From contig NZ_WQDA01000004.1 in assembly GCF_013032855.1 (NCBI RefSeq), forward strand, positions 310,001-374,000: DNA of 64,000 bases. Direction: 5' to 3'. The translations under genes and the position numbers were made by a program. The DNA comes from Ruegeria arenilitoris. Lineage in GTDB: Bacteria; Pseudomonadota; Alphaproteobacteria; Rhodobacterales; Rhodobacteraceae. Below are positions 16,918 through 25,908 of the stretch, piece after piece (position 1 is the stretch's first letter; each line of letters starts with the position of its first letter). The notes below the pieces were generated by a model. The model was given only the letters and a program-made list of their open reading frames with translations, was not told the DNA's origin and did no database searches.

Positions 16918-18042
16918 TCAGGCGCTCTTGAACTTGTTGACGAACTCGGTCCGGGTCTCGGCATACCACGGTGCTTCGGCAGGCCACGGGTTCAGGTTGG
17001 CCAGCGAGTCGCCCGGATAGGCCTCGGCAAAGTTCTTCTTGTAGGTGTCGCCCGAATACTGGTCGGCACCCAGAACCGGCGAGTTGTAGCCGTGGCTGTC
17101 GATTGCGACACCGGCCGGCTTGGCCTGATAGGCGAAGTCAATGAAGGCGTAGACCTGGTCGATATTGGTTGCGCCGGTCGGCATCGAAATACCGTCGACC
17201 CAAGCCATCGCACCCTCGACCGGAGCCTGGTAGTGCACCGGTTCGCCAGCGGATTTCAGTGCCAGCGGCGGACCATCCCAAGTCTGTCCGACGACAACCC
17301 CTTCGTTCAGCAGGCCGTTCTTCTGGGTGTCGGCATCGTTCCAGATCAGTTTGATCCGGTCCTTGCGGGCGATGCACCAGTCGGTGATCTGACCCCAGAC
17401 CTTGCGCATGGTGTCTTCGTCGCCATATGCGGCCCAGACCGAGCCGGGCTCCATCTCGCCGATGCGCTCCATGTACAGACCCGCGCCCAACATCATCGAA
17501 TGCGCGCGACCCATGGTCTTGCCGGCGTTTTCTTCCGACCAGACGTCACCATAGGACGGAGCGTCGCCCTCGGGCAGCCACAGGTCGGTGCGATAGGCAA
17601 TGCCTTCGGTACCCCAGATATGCGGCAGCCAATGCGCGCCGCTGTCACCAAAGTTCCAGGCATCGGTGCCGATCTTGGCCATCGCCGGGTTGACCTTGTC
17701 GATCGGGACCCTGTTCATGTCGAACGGCTGCAGAAGCTCCAGCGGCTCCCACTGCAGCGAGCGGTTGTTGGTCGGCGAAACGATATCAAAGCCCTGGCCC
17801 TTGGTGGCCTTCATCTTGTTGATGATCTCTTCGTTCGAGCCAATTCCGGTGTAGTTCACCTTGATCCCGGTCAGGGTTTCGAACTCTTCGATGAAGCTGG
17901 GCGGCAGGTAATCCGACCACATCAGGATGTTGACTTCGCCCGAAGATGCAAGGGCGCTTTTGCTGTACAGAGGTGCCGCCAGCGCAGCTGCGCCGGCCCC
18001 TTTCAACACCGTACGACGGCTGAAGTTTGACGATTTGGTCAT
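16918..18042 (-). CDS. Spermidine/putrescine-type ABC binding protein with Tat signal
   Basis: 374-aa PotD-like periplasmic protein. The N terminus has a twin-arginine signal (SRRTVLKG at residues 8-15) followed by an Ala-rich core, so it is probably exported folded. The mature part starts with the VNILMWSDYLPPSFIEEF segment typical of PotD/PotF. The start has GGGAGAA 7 nt upstream. It is the first gene of the four-gene importer. The ligand is probably a polyamine or similar cation but is not fixed by sequence. Confidence 0.88.
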   Translation of the reverse strand: MTKSSNFSRRTVLKGAGAAALAAPLYSKSALASSGEVNILMWSDYLPPSFIEEFETLTGIKVNYTGIGSNEEIINKMKATKGQGFDIVSPTNNRSLQWEPLELLQPFDMNRVPIDKVNPAMAKIGTDAWNFGDSGAHWLPHIWGTEGIAYRTDLWLPEGDAPSYGDVWSEENAGKTMGRAHSMMLGAGLYMERIGEMEPGSVWAAYGDEDTMRKVWGQITDWCIARKDRIKLIWNDADTQKNGLLNEGVVVGQTWDGPPLALKSAGEPVHYQAPVEGAMAWVDGISMPTGATNIDQVYAFIDFAYQAKPAGVAIDSHGYNSPVLGADQYSGDTYKKNFAEAYPGDSLANLNPWPAEAPWYAETRTEFVNKFKSA

Positions 18043-18393
18043 TCGTGTTTCTCCCGTGTTTGGACTGAGTTTTGTTTTTTATCCGTGCGTCACGTTAGAG
18101 TTTTGCGGTCGCCCCGTCAGTCCAAAAAGTGACAGTTTGCGAAATTCTTAGGTCCAGTTCCCTCGGAAGCCCAAGCCCGGAGCCTGCCCAAACAGCACGC
18201 GACTCTGCGGGAATTCGCGCAAGGATCATATATCAAAAGGGCCGACGATACCTAACGGCGCATCGGAACTGGCCTCATGTCGCGAAGGGAGATCACGCGA
18301 ATTTTTTACGCAGCCGCCTAATCGATGCGCACCATTTCAGCCGCAAAAATCAATTTGCGACGAATTCAGACCAGAATCACGACGCGGTCGGAG
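18043..18393. other. Intergenic region between the polyamine-type and alpha-glucoside loci
   Basis: No gene is supported in these 351 bases. The right part follows the aglK stop and holds only a weak inverted repeat, CGCAAA (18342-18347) and TTTGCG (18354-18359), which could mark the end of the agl transcript. The left part must hold the promoter of the binding-protein gene starting at 18042. I see no convincing -35/-10 pair or strong operator. Confidence 0.5.
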
Positions 18394-19476
18394 CTATTTG
18401 CGCATTGACCGGCCGTCATGAAACAGGTGGATCTTCTCCGGCGCGGCAGTCACCGAAACCGTCTGACCACGCAAGCCACGATGGATGCCCGGCAGTTTGC
18501 CGATCACCGACTCAGCGCCGGGGGCTTTCGCGAAATAGAGCAGCGTTACCTCGCCCAACGCTTCGGTAAAGTCCACGGTCCCGGTCACGATGGGGTCACC
18601 GTCGGCGACCACCAGATCCTCGGGCCGCACACCCACATTGACCTTCTTGCCGGCGTCGGCGTCCCGGGTCGGAATGGCCGAAACTGCCGTGCCGCCACAG
18701 TCCAGCGCAACGGTCGTGGTGGCACCGGTGCCGGTGATCGTGCCCGGCAGCAGGTTCATGGCGGGCGAGCCGATGAACTGGGCCACGAATTCATTGTCGG
18801 GCGTCTCGTACAGTTCCAGCGGCGTGCCGACCTGCGCGATGCCCTTGTTGGCCAGAACCACGATCCGGCTGGCCAGGGTCATTGCCTCGACCTGATCGTG
18901 GGTGACATAGATCATCGTGCTGTCGGGCATCGCCTCTTTCAGGCGCGCGATCTCGATCCGCGTGGCCACCCGCAGCGCGGCATCCAGGTTCGACAGCGGC
19001 TCGTCGAACAGATAGACCTTGGGGTCGCGCACGATGGCCCGGCCGATGGCCACCCGCTGACGCTGACCGCCCGACAGAGCCTTGGGCAGCCGGTCCAGAA
19101 ACGGTTCCAGCTGCAGGATCTGCGCCGCGCGGTTCACCGACGCGTCGATCTGATCGGCAGGCATCTTGGCGATCTTCAGGGCAAAGGCCATGTTCTCGCG
19201 CACGGTCATATGCGGATACAGCGCATAGCTTTGGAACACCATGGCGATGCCCCGCTGTGCCGGGGGCACATCGTTCATCACCTGCCCCTCGATCTCCAGC
19301 GTTCCGCCCGAAATACGTTCCAGCCCCGCGATCATCCGAAGCAGGGTGGACTTGCCGCAGCCCGAGGGGCCGACGAACACGATCAACTCGCCGCGCTCGA
19401 TCTCGAGGTTGATGTCCTTCAGGACATCAACATTGCCATAGGTCTTGGCGACATCGGTCAACTTGAGCTCGGACAT
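18394..19476 (-). CDS. aglK: Alpha-glucoside ABC transporter ATP-binding protein AglK
   Basis: 360-aa ATPase of the CUT1 family. Walker A GPSGCGKST is at residues 36-44, and LSGGQRQRVAIGRAIV and VYLFDEPLSNLD are both present. A C-terminal TOBE domain follows. It is the last gene of aglEFGAK, 3 nt after aglA. It powers uptake of alpha-glucosides such as sucrose, maltose or trehalose, as known for the Sinorhizobium agl system. Confidence 0.9.
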   Translation of the reverse strand: MSELKLTDVAKTYGNVDVLKDINLEIERGELIVFVGPSGCGKSTLLRMIAGLERISGGTLEIEGQVMNDVPPAQRGIAMVFQSYALYPHMTVRENMAFALKIAKMPADQIDASVNRAAQILQLEPFLDRLPKALSGGQRQRVAIGRAIVRDPKVYLFDEPLSNLDAALRVATRIEIARLKEAMPDSTMIYVTHDQVEAMTLASRIVVLANKGIAQVGTPLELYETPDNEFVAQFIGSPAMNLLPGTITGTGATTTVALDCGGTAVSAIPTRDADAGKKVNVGVRPEDLVVADGDPIVTGTVDFTEALGEVTLLYFAKAPGAESVIGKLPGIHRGLRGQTVSVTAAPEKIHLFHDGRSMRK

Positions 19477-19479
19477 GGG

Positions 19480-21135
19480 TTACCCTTTCTCTCGGACCAT
19501 CAGGCAAAATTGCGACGGCGCCAGCGTGGCGCGGCCCTGCGCCTCGACTGCGCCCAGATCCTGACCGATGCAGCGCCAGTTGCCTTCGGGCAGGTCGATT
19601 TCCGCGGTGCCATCGCCTAGGTTGAAGGCACAGAACACCTGTTGGGTGTCATCCTCGCGCAGGAAGCTGAGGATCGGGCCGGTTTCGCGCATGTCGGACT
19701 GGGTGCCCGACATCAGCGCCGGATATTCATGGTGCAAAGCGATGGCACGGCGATAGTGGTTCAGAACCGACTGCGGGTCGGCGTCCATCCGGTCCACGGC
19801 GCGTTCGGCCTGCGCGGTGCTGACGGGCAGCCAGGGCGCACCGGTGGTAAAGCCCGACTGTTCGTCCTGCGCGGCCCAGACCATGGGCGTACGGCAGCCG
19901 TCGCGGCCCTTGTATTCAGGCCAGAACTCGATGCCATAGGGGTCCTGCAGGTGCTCAAAGGGCACGTCGGCCTCGGGCAGGCCCAGCTCTTCGCCCTGAT
20001 ACAGGCAGGCCGAGCCGCGCAGGCACATCATCAGAACCGCGTGCTGCCGGATGCCTGCGTCGTCCAGATCCCAGCGCGAGGCGTGGCGCTGCACGTCGTG
20101 GTTGGAGAACGCCCAGCACGGCCAGGCGTCGCCGGCCTTGGACAAAAGCTGGTCGAACACATGCTTGGTGTATTCTGCCGTCAGGCGGCGTTTTTCTAGA
20201 AATTCAAAGGCATAGCACATGTGCATGCGCTTGTCGCCACGGGTGTATTCGCCCATGATCTCGAGCCCGCGCTGTGCGTCGCCCACCTCGCCCAGACAGG
20301 CGCGACCGTCATATTGATCGGTCAGGGCGCGCAGCCGTTCCAGGAAGGCGATGTTTTCCGGCTGGCTCTTGGAATACAGGTGGTCCTGATGGTTGTAGGG
20401 GTTGACCATCGGCGCGATCGTGGCGTTGCGCTGATCCAGCGGCAGCGCCGGGTTGTCGCGCAGTTGCGCGTCGTGGAAGTAGAAGTTGATTGTGTCCAGC
20501 CGGAACCCGTCAACGCCCATGTCCAGCCAGAACCGCGCCACGTCCAGCAGCGCGTCCTGCACGTCGGGGTTGTGGAAATTCAGGTCCGGCTGCGAGGTCA
20601 GGAAGTTGTGCAGGTAGTACTGCTGCCGGCGCGTATCCCACTGCCAGGCCGAGCCGCCGAAGATCGACAGCCAGTTGTTGGGCGGGGTCCCGTCGGGCTT
20701 GGGGTCGGCCCAGACATACCAGTCGGCCTTGGGGTTTTCGCGGTTTCTGCGGCTTTCGACGAACCACGGATGCTGGTCCGAAGTATGCGACAGCACAAGG
20801 TCGATCATCACCCGCAGACCCAGACCATGGGCGCGGTCCAGCAACGTCTGGAAATCCTCCATCGTGCCGAACATCGGATCGATGGCGCGATAGTCGCTGA
20901 CATCGTACCCGAAATCCTTCATCGGCGACTTGAAGAAGGGCGAGATCCAGATCGCATCGACCCCCAGACCGGCGATGTAATCCAGCCGCTGGGTAATGCC
21001 TCGCAGGTCTCCGATGCCGTCGCCGTTGCTGTCCTGAAAGCTGCGCGGGTAGATCTGATAGATCACACCGCCGCGCCACCAGTCGGACGCCGTCTTGGTT
21101 GAGTGCTTGAGGTCCACGTTGTTCTGCACGTTCAT
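19480..21135 (-). CDS. aglA: Alpha-glucosidase AglA (GH13)
   Basis: 551-aa cytoplasmic GH13 enzyme that hydrolyses imported alpha-glucosides. Conserved regions are DLVLSHTS (112-119), nucleophile Asp214 in GFRLD, acid/base Glu283 in LGEVGD and Asp347 in FSNHD. The length and the QIYPRSFQDSNGDGIGDL start match oligo-1,6-glucosidase/alpha-glucosidase subfamilies. The ATG at 21135 has AAGGG upstream; an in-frame GTG one codon earlier is also possible. It lies between aglG and aglK as in other agl operons. Confidence 0.92.
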   Translation of the reverse strand: MNVQNNVDLKHSTKTASDWWRGGVIYQIYPRSFQDSNGDGIGDLRGITQRLDYIAGLGVDAIWISPFFKSPMKDFGYDVSDYRAIDPMFGTMEDFQTLLDRAHGLGLRVMIDLVLSHTSDQHPWFVESRRNRENPKADWYVWADPKPDGTPPNNWLSIFGGSAWQWDTRRQQYYLHNFLTSQPDLNFHNPDVQDALLDVARFWLDMGVDGFRLDTINFYFHDAQLRDNPALPLDQRNATIAPMVNPYNHQDHLYSKSQPENIAFLERLRALTDQYDGRACLGEVGDAQRGLEIMGEYTRGDKRMHMCYAFEFLEKRRLTAEYTKHVFDQLLSKAGDAWPCWAFSNHDVQRHASRWDLDDAGIRQHAVLMMCLRGSACLYQGEELGLPEADVPFEHLQDPYGIEFWPEYKGRDGCRTPMVWAAQDEQSGFTTGAPWLPVSTAQAERAVDRMDADPQSVLNHYRRAIALHHEYPALMSGTQSDMRETGPILSFLREDDTQQVFCAFNLGDGTAEIDLPEGNWRCIGQDLGAVEAQGRATLAPSQFCLMVREKG

Positions 21136-21144
21136 CACACGCCC

Positions 21145-22293
21145 TTATTTGACTGAACCGGCCAGCAATCCGCGGACCAGGTATTTCTGCATTGCAAAGA
21201 AGACGACCAGCGGCACCGCGATCGACACGAACGCGGCCGTGGCCAGGATTTCCCAATTGCCGCCCCGCGTGCCCAGAAGCTCGACGATACTGTTGGTCAT
21301 CACGGTGGTTTCGCCGGACGCGTCGATCAGGAACACCTTGGCCACCAGCAGGTCGTTCCATGTCCACAGGAACTGGAAGATGGCGAACGAGGCCAGCGCC
21401 GGAAAGCTCAGCGGCAGGATCAGCTTGGTGAAGATTTGAAACTCGGTGGCGCCATCGACCCGCGCATTCTCGATCAGGTCGCGGGGCAGCCCGGCCATGT
21501 AGTTGCGCAGAAGATAGATCGCCAGCGGCATGCCAAAGCCGGTATGGGCCAGCCAGACGCCCAGATACCCTTTGCCGATGCCGATGTTCAGGTGGAATTT
21601 CAGCAGCGGGATCAGCGCCAACTGCAAGGGAACCACCAGCAGACCGACCACCGCGGCGATCAACAGCGCACGGCCCGGGAAATCCATCCAGGCCAGCGCA
21701 TAGGCCGCGAAAGCCGCCACCAGGATCGGAATGATCGTGGCCGGAATCGTGACTGTCAACGTGTTGAAGAACGCCTTGGCCATGCTGTCAGTGCTGTCCT
21801 CGGCCAGCAGGACCTTGTGGTAGTTGTCCAGCGTGAACTCGGGCGGCAACTCGGCGGTCACGAAGACGCGCGACCCACGGCTGCCGGTGAATTCCTCGGT
21901 GTTCTCCATCCGGTAGTCGCCATTGGCCTGAACGGTGATCGCACCGCCCTTGCGCAGTTCGGCGGTCTGGCCCGGCTCAAACGCATCGATCTCGCGCGAG
22001 CTGATGCCCCATTTCGAGATGCGCGCCTTGGTTCCGGCGTCGAACAGGTTGCCCTCGATCACATACAGGCCGTTTTTCTGCATCTGGGTGTCGGGCGCGG
22101 CGCTGCGCAGCGTCAGGTTCTGCTCGGACGGGAAAATCGCCCGCCACCAGCCGCTGGTCGCGATCTGGTCCGCCGTGCGAAACGACGAGATGAACAGGCC
22201 CAGCGTGGGCACCACCCACAGCACCACCAGAAACAGAACCGAGGCATGTACGGCCCATCTGAGCGCCGGGCGGGTTCCTGCGATCTCACTCAT
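21145..22293 (-). CDS. aglG: Alpha-glucoside ABC transporter permease AglG
   Basis: 382-aa permease. Between its first and second membrane segments lies a soluble insert of roughly 120 residues (about 40-160) that would project into the periplasm; such an insert is characteristic of AglG. The EAA loop (ENARVDGATEF...LPLSFP) is near residues 280-305. The ATG at 22293 follows the aglF stop by 10 nt. The longer frame upstream overlaps aglF and is not needed. Confidence 0.9.
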   Translation of the reverse strand: MSEIAGTRPALRWAVHASVLFLVVLWVVPTLGLFISSFRTADQIATSGWWRAIFPSEQNLTLRSAAPDTQMQKNGLYVIEGNLFDAGTKARISKWGISSREIDAFEPGQTAELRKGGAITVQANGDYRMENTEEFTGSRGSRVFVTAELPPEFTLDNYHKVLLAEDSTDSMAKAFFNTLTVTIPATIIPILVAAFAAYALAWMDFPGRALLIAAVVGLLVVPLQLALIPLLKFHLNIGIGKGYLGVWLAHTGFGMPLAIYLLRNYMAGLPRDLIENARVDGATEFQIFTKLILPLSFPALASFAIFQFLWTWNDLLVAKVFLIDASGETTVMTNSIVELLGTRGGNWEILATAAFVSIAVPLVVFFAMQKYLVRGLLAGSVK

Positions 22294-22303
22294 GACGCAC
22301 CCC

Positions 22304-23311
22304 CTATTCCATTTCCTTGCGCGCGTTGCGCACGTTCCAGACAAGGATCGGCGTCACCAGCAGCATGATGACCATGGCCGAGGCCGAACCCACGCCCCAG
22401 TCATTGGCGCGGAACAGCTTGTCGAACATGTAGTTGGCCAACACCTGTGTCTCCCACTGGCCGTTGGTCATGGCGAAAACGATGTCGAACACCTTCAGCA
22501 CGACGATGGTGATCGTGGTCCACACCACCAGAATCGTCGTCTTGATCTGCGGCACCTTGATCTTGAAGAAGATCTGGAACGGGCTGGCGCCATCCAGAAT
22601 GGCGGCCTCGACCGTTTCTTCGGGAATGCCGCGCAGGGCCGCCGACAGGATCACCATGGCAAAGCCCGTCTGAATCCAGACCAGCACGATCATCAGGAAG
22701 AAATTGTTCCAGAACGGGATCGTCAGCCAGGTCTGCGGGTCGGTTCCGCCAAAGAAGATGTACAGGGCATTCAGCATGCCGATCTGGTCCTGCTCGACCG
22801 GACGGGTGTCATAGACAAGCTTCCAGATCACCGATGCGCCCACGAACGAGATCGCCATCGGCATGAAGATCAGAGATTTGGCGACATTGCCCCATCGGAT
22901 GCGGTCGGTCAGCTGGGCGACCAACAGGCCAAATGCTGTCGACAGCGCCGGGACCACGATCAGCCACAGCATGTTGTTACGCATCGCTTCCCAGAATTTG
23001 GGCTCTCCCATCATCTGGGAGTAGTTGTCCAGACCCACCCACTCGTATCCGCCGCCAGGCACCCGGTCGGTCAGGGACAGGCGCAGCGTTTCCACCACAG
23101 GATAGGCCAGGTACAGCCCCAGCGCGACCAGAGCGGGCAAAAGAAACAACCATGGCCGGACCATGTTTGCCCGATTGATGTTGCGTCCGGCGTTCGGGCC
23201 GCGCGGCGGGAACAGAATCTTGTCCAGAAACTGGTTGGACAAGTAGAAGTAACCAACACAGCCGGATACGCCGATGGCGATCGTCAGCAGACCTTGCAAT
23301 GCGGGATGCAT
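22304..23311 (-). CDS. aglF: Alpha-glucoside ABC transporter permease AglF
   Basis: 335-aa permease. An extra N-terminal hydrophobic segment precedes the standard six-helix bundle, as in other AglF proteins. The EAA loop (EAAILDGASPFQ...VPQIKT) is near residues 235-258. It lies downstream of aglE, from which it is separated by a 63-nt gap with a stem-loop. Confidence 0.9.
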   Translation of the reverse strand: MHPALQGLLTIAIGVSGCVGYFYLSNQFLDKILFPPRGPNAGRNINRANMVRPWLFLLPALVALGLYLAYPVVETLRLSLTDRVPGGGYEWVGLDNYSQMMGEPKFWEAMRNNMLWLIVVPALSTAFGLLVAQLTDRIRWGNVAKSLIFMPMAISFVGASVIWKLVYDTRPVEQDQIGMLNALYIFFGGTDPQTWLTIPFWNNFFLMIVLVWIQTGFAMVILSAALRGIPEETVEAAILDGASPFQIFFKIKVPQIKTTILVVWTTITIVVLKVFDIVFAMTNGQWETQVLANYMFDKLFRANDWGVGSASAMVIMLLVTPILVWNVRNARKEME

Positions 23312-23336
23312 GTCACCCTCCCTGGCGACAATGGGT

Positions 23337-23363
23337 CGGGCAACCCTGAGGTCGGATTGCCCG
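23337..23363 (-). other. Stem-loop between aglE and aglF
   Basis: CGGGCAA (23337-23343) and TTGCCCG (23357-23363) are perfect 7-bp arms. Two more pairs form inside after one mismatch. It lies 11 nt beyond the aglE stop and lacks a U-run. The position matches the stem-loops behind the other binding-protein genes in this window. Confidence 0.55.
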
Positions 23364-23374
23364 GTTTCATGGCT

Positions 23375-24643
23375 TTATTGGATCGCGTCCCAAGACGCCT
23401 GGATCTCGTCCGCCACGTCTTGCGCGGGTTTGCCACCGGCATAGTCGACCATGCCCGTCCAGAACGTGCCTGCGCCAACCGCGCCCGGCATCAGGTCAGA
23501 CCCGTCAAAACGGAAGGTGGTCGCACCCAGAAGAATGTCGTTCATCTTCTTCAGGGTCGGATCCGAGAAGGCCGAGGTATCGACACCCTTGTGCGGCGTC
23601 AAAAAGCCGCTGAGCGCCATCCAGGTCTCATGCGCCTCGGGGGTCTGCAGATAGGCGATCAGGTCATGCGCTGCGGGGCTGTCATTGGTGATCGCCCACA
23701 GGGTGCCAGCGCCCAGTACCGGGCTGCCCAGATCCTTGCTTTCATAAGCCGGGAAGTAGAAGAAATCGGCATCTTCACCCACGACCGTGCCTTCGGGGAA
23801 GAAGGCCGGGATGAACGAGGCCTGACGGTGCATGTAGCACTGCGGCGGCGAGCTGAACATGCCTTTGGGGCTGTCGCGGAAATCCGTGGTTGCAACCGCA
23901 CCGGCCCCACCGGCGACGTAGTCGTCATTGCGGGCGAATGCGCCGAATTCCTCGATCGCGGCCACGACCTTGGGATCGTTGAACTTCAGCTCGTTGGCAA
24001 CCCACGCGTCATAATCCTCGGGGGATTGGGTGCGCAGCATCATATCCTCGACCCAGTCGGTCGCAGGCCAGCCGGTTGCGCCACCCGACCCCAGACCGAT
24101 GCACCAGGGCGTGCCGCCATCGGCGACGATCTGGTCGGTCAGGGCCTTGAGCTCTTCCATCGTGGTTGGAACTTCATATCCCGCGTCCTCAAAGTTCTCG
24201 GGCACGTACCAGACCAGCGATTTCACATCGACCTTGTAGAAGAAGCCGTACAGGTGGTCCTGACCGTCCGGGCCGGCATAGGTGCCCAGATCAACCCAAG
24301 ACTGGCCCGCGGCATAGTTGTCCCGGATCCAGTCGGCGGTCCCGTCAGCAAGCGGTGTCAGAAACCCGGCCTTGGCCATATCGGCTGCAAGACCCGGCTG
24401 GGGGAACACGGCGATGTTCGGGGCCGACCCGGCCTCGGCGTCGATGCGGATCTGCTGCTCGAAGCTGTCCGACCCGACATAGGCATATTCATGACCGGTG
24501 GCCGCGGCAAAGCCGTCCAGCACCTTTTCGACATTCTCCTGGTCCGGGCCAAGCCACGGGCCGAACACGGTGACCTTTTCGGCCTGGGCCGCGCCCGCCA
24601 TCAGGGCAAACGTGGCCGCACCTGCCAAAAGCGAGTGTTTCAT
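23375..24643 (-). CDS. aglE: Alpha-glucoside ABC transporter binding protein AglE
   Basis: 422-aa periplasmic binding protein with a Sec signal peptide (cleavage near AQA-E, residue 21). The mature protein has the family 1 fold and the paired Cys positions typical of AglE. The ATG at 24643 has GGGAGG upstream; the frame extends five more codons without support. It is the first gene of aglEFGAK, driven by the promoter and operator at 24686-24737. Confidence 0.9.
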   Translation of the reverse strand: MKHSLLAGAATFALMAGAAQAEKVTVFGPWLGPDQENVEKVLDGFAAATGHEYAYVGSDSFEQQIRIDAEAGSAPNIAVFPQPGLAADMAKAGFLTPLADGTADWIRDNYAAGQSWVDLGTYAGPDGQDHLYGFFYKVDVKSLVWYVPENFEDAGYEVPTTMEELKALTDQIVADGGTPWCIGLGSGGATGWPATDWVEDMMLRTQSPEDYDAWVANELKFNDPKVVAAIEEFGAFARNDDYVAGGAGAVATTDFRDSPKGMFSSPPQCYMHRQASFIPAFFPEGTVVGEDADFFYFPAYESKDLGSPVLGAGTLWAITNDSPAAHDLIAYLQTPEAHETWMALSGFLTPHKGVDTSAFSDPTLKKMNDILLGATTFRFDGSDLMPGAVGAGTFWTGMVDYAGGKPAQDVADEIQASWDAIQ

Positions 24644-24685
24644 TGATTTTCCTCCCAACTGTATCCGCGCGTGTGAGACTCAGTT

Positions 24686-24737
24686 TTCAAAGCGCTTTGA
24701 ATGCGGCCGTTATCCGCTAACATGTTGGCCCTGTCAA
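24686..24737 (-). promoter_or_regulatory. aglE promoter with AglR operator
   Basis: On the minus strand a -35 box TTGACA (24732-24737) and a -10 box GATAAC (24709-24714) are separated by exactly 17 nt. The predicted start is near 24702. A perfect 16-bp palindrome TTCAAAGCGCTTTGAA fills 24686-24701, directly over the start point. Its centre (AAAGCGCTTT) is the standard LacI-family operator core. The geometry fits repression by the adjacent AglR. Confidence 0.8.
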
Positions 24738-24874
24738 TGGCTAGATTTTGACATGGGCCGTCCGTGTCCATGTTTTATTGACATATAGCAAAGAATGGCA
24801 AAACAACTTGACGCAAGCCGCAAATCCCCACACAACAGGGCGCACACAAGCATTGAAAGCCTTTTGAAACCGCT

Positions 24875-25906
24875 ATGAACCTCAAACAGCTCTCTCAGAT
24901 CCTGGGTCTGTCACAGACAACGGTCAGCCGCGCGCTGAACGGTTACCCAGAGGTGAACGAAGAGACTCGCATGCGGGTTCAGGCGGCGGCGGCCAAACAT
25001 GGCTATCGGCCGAACGCCCGCGCCAAGGGGCTGGCGACGGGTCGTTCGATGGTGATCGGCCACGTGATCCCCAGCTCGTCGCGCCACGAGATGGTGAACC
25101 CGATCTTCGGCGATTTCGTCGCCGGCGCGGTCAAGAAATATGCCGAGCACGGCTACGACATGATGTTCACCAATGCCGACGACACCTCGATCGAAGACGC
25201 CTATCGCAGCCTGTTCCAACGCGGTGCGGTCGACGGCGTGGTGCTGCAGGGCCCCAAAGTGAACGAGCCGCGGATCGAGGTTCTGACTCGGATGCAGGTG
25301 CCGTTCATCGTGCATGGCCGGTCGACCGGCGTCAGCGTGCCCTATGACTGGATCGACGTGAACAACAAAAGCTCGTTCCTGCGTGCGACCCGCTTTCTGA
25401 TCGACCTGGGCCACCGGCGGATCGCGCTGATCAACGGTCTGGAAGACATGGATTTTGCCCAAAGGCGCCGCGACGGGTATCTTGAGGCGCTGAAACAAGC
25501 CGGTCTGTCGCCCGACCCGGCCCTGATGCGCAGCGCCGAGATGACCGAAGTCTATGGCCATCACGAAACCCGCGACATGCTGCGGCTGGACGATCCGCCG
25601 ACCGCGATCCTGACCTCGTCGATGATCTCGGCGATCGGGGTGCGGCGCGCGCTGGACGAGGCCGGGCTGAAAATGGGCCGCGACGTGTCGGTGATCGCAC
25701 ATGACGACGACCTGTCCTATCTGAAGAACGGGCAGGACGTTCCGATCTTTACCGCCACCCGGTCTTCGGTGCGCCACGCCGGCGAACTGGCCGCCGAGAT
25801 GCTGATCGAGCGCATCCGCGCGCCCCACGACCCGGCCAAGACTAGATTGCTCGAGGCCGAACTGGTAGTCGGCGGCTCGACTGGTCCCGCCCCCAACAGG
25901 TTCTGA
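24875..25906 (+). CDS. aglR: LacI-family regulator of alpha-glucoside use, AglR
   Basis: 343-aa repressor. The LacI helix-turn-helix is at residues 1-30 (SQILGLSQTTVSRALNG), followed by the hinge helix and a periplasmic-binding-protein-like effector domain. It diverges from aglE, and its likely operator is the palindrome at 24686-24701. No clear Shine-Dalgarno sequence precedes the ATG. A half-matching AAAGCCTTTT motif at 24856-24865 could be a second operator for autoregulation. The next gene starts 2 nt after its stop. Confidence 0.88.
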   Translation: MNLKQLSQILGLSQTTVSRALNGYPEVNEETRMRVQAAAAKHGYRPNARAKGLATGRSMVIGHVIPSSSRHEMVNPIFGDFVAGAVKKYAEHGYDMMFTNADDTSIEDAYRSLFQRGAVDGVVLQGPKVNEPRIEVLTRMQVPFIVHGRSTGVSVPYDWIDVNNKSSFLRATRFLIDLGHRRIALINGLEDMDFAQRRRDGYLEALKQAGLSPDPALMRSAEMTEVYGHHETRDMLRLDDPPTAILTSSMISAIGVRRALDEAGLKMGRDVSVIAHDDDLSYLKNGQDVPIFTATRSSVRHAGELAAEMLIERIRAPHDPAKTRLLEAELVVGGSTGPAPNRF

Positions 25907-25908
25907 AC

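Noticed and set aside
18116-18133. GTCA/TGAC inverted half-sites upstream of the polyamine-type binding-protein gene
   Set aside because: Four-base arms with a 10-nt spacer are expected by chance and do not match a known operator class.
21935-24646. A plus-strand open frame of about 900 codons opposite aglE, aglF and part of aglG
   Set aside because: Its translation is rich in His, Gln and Arg with no domain, and it runs antisense to three clear agl genes. It is a high-GC shadow frame.
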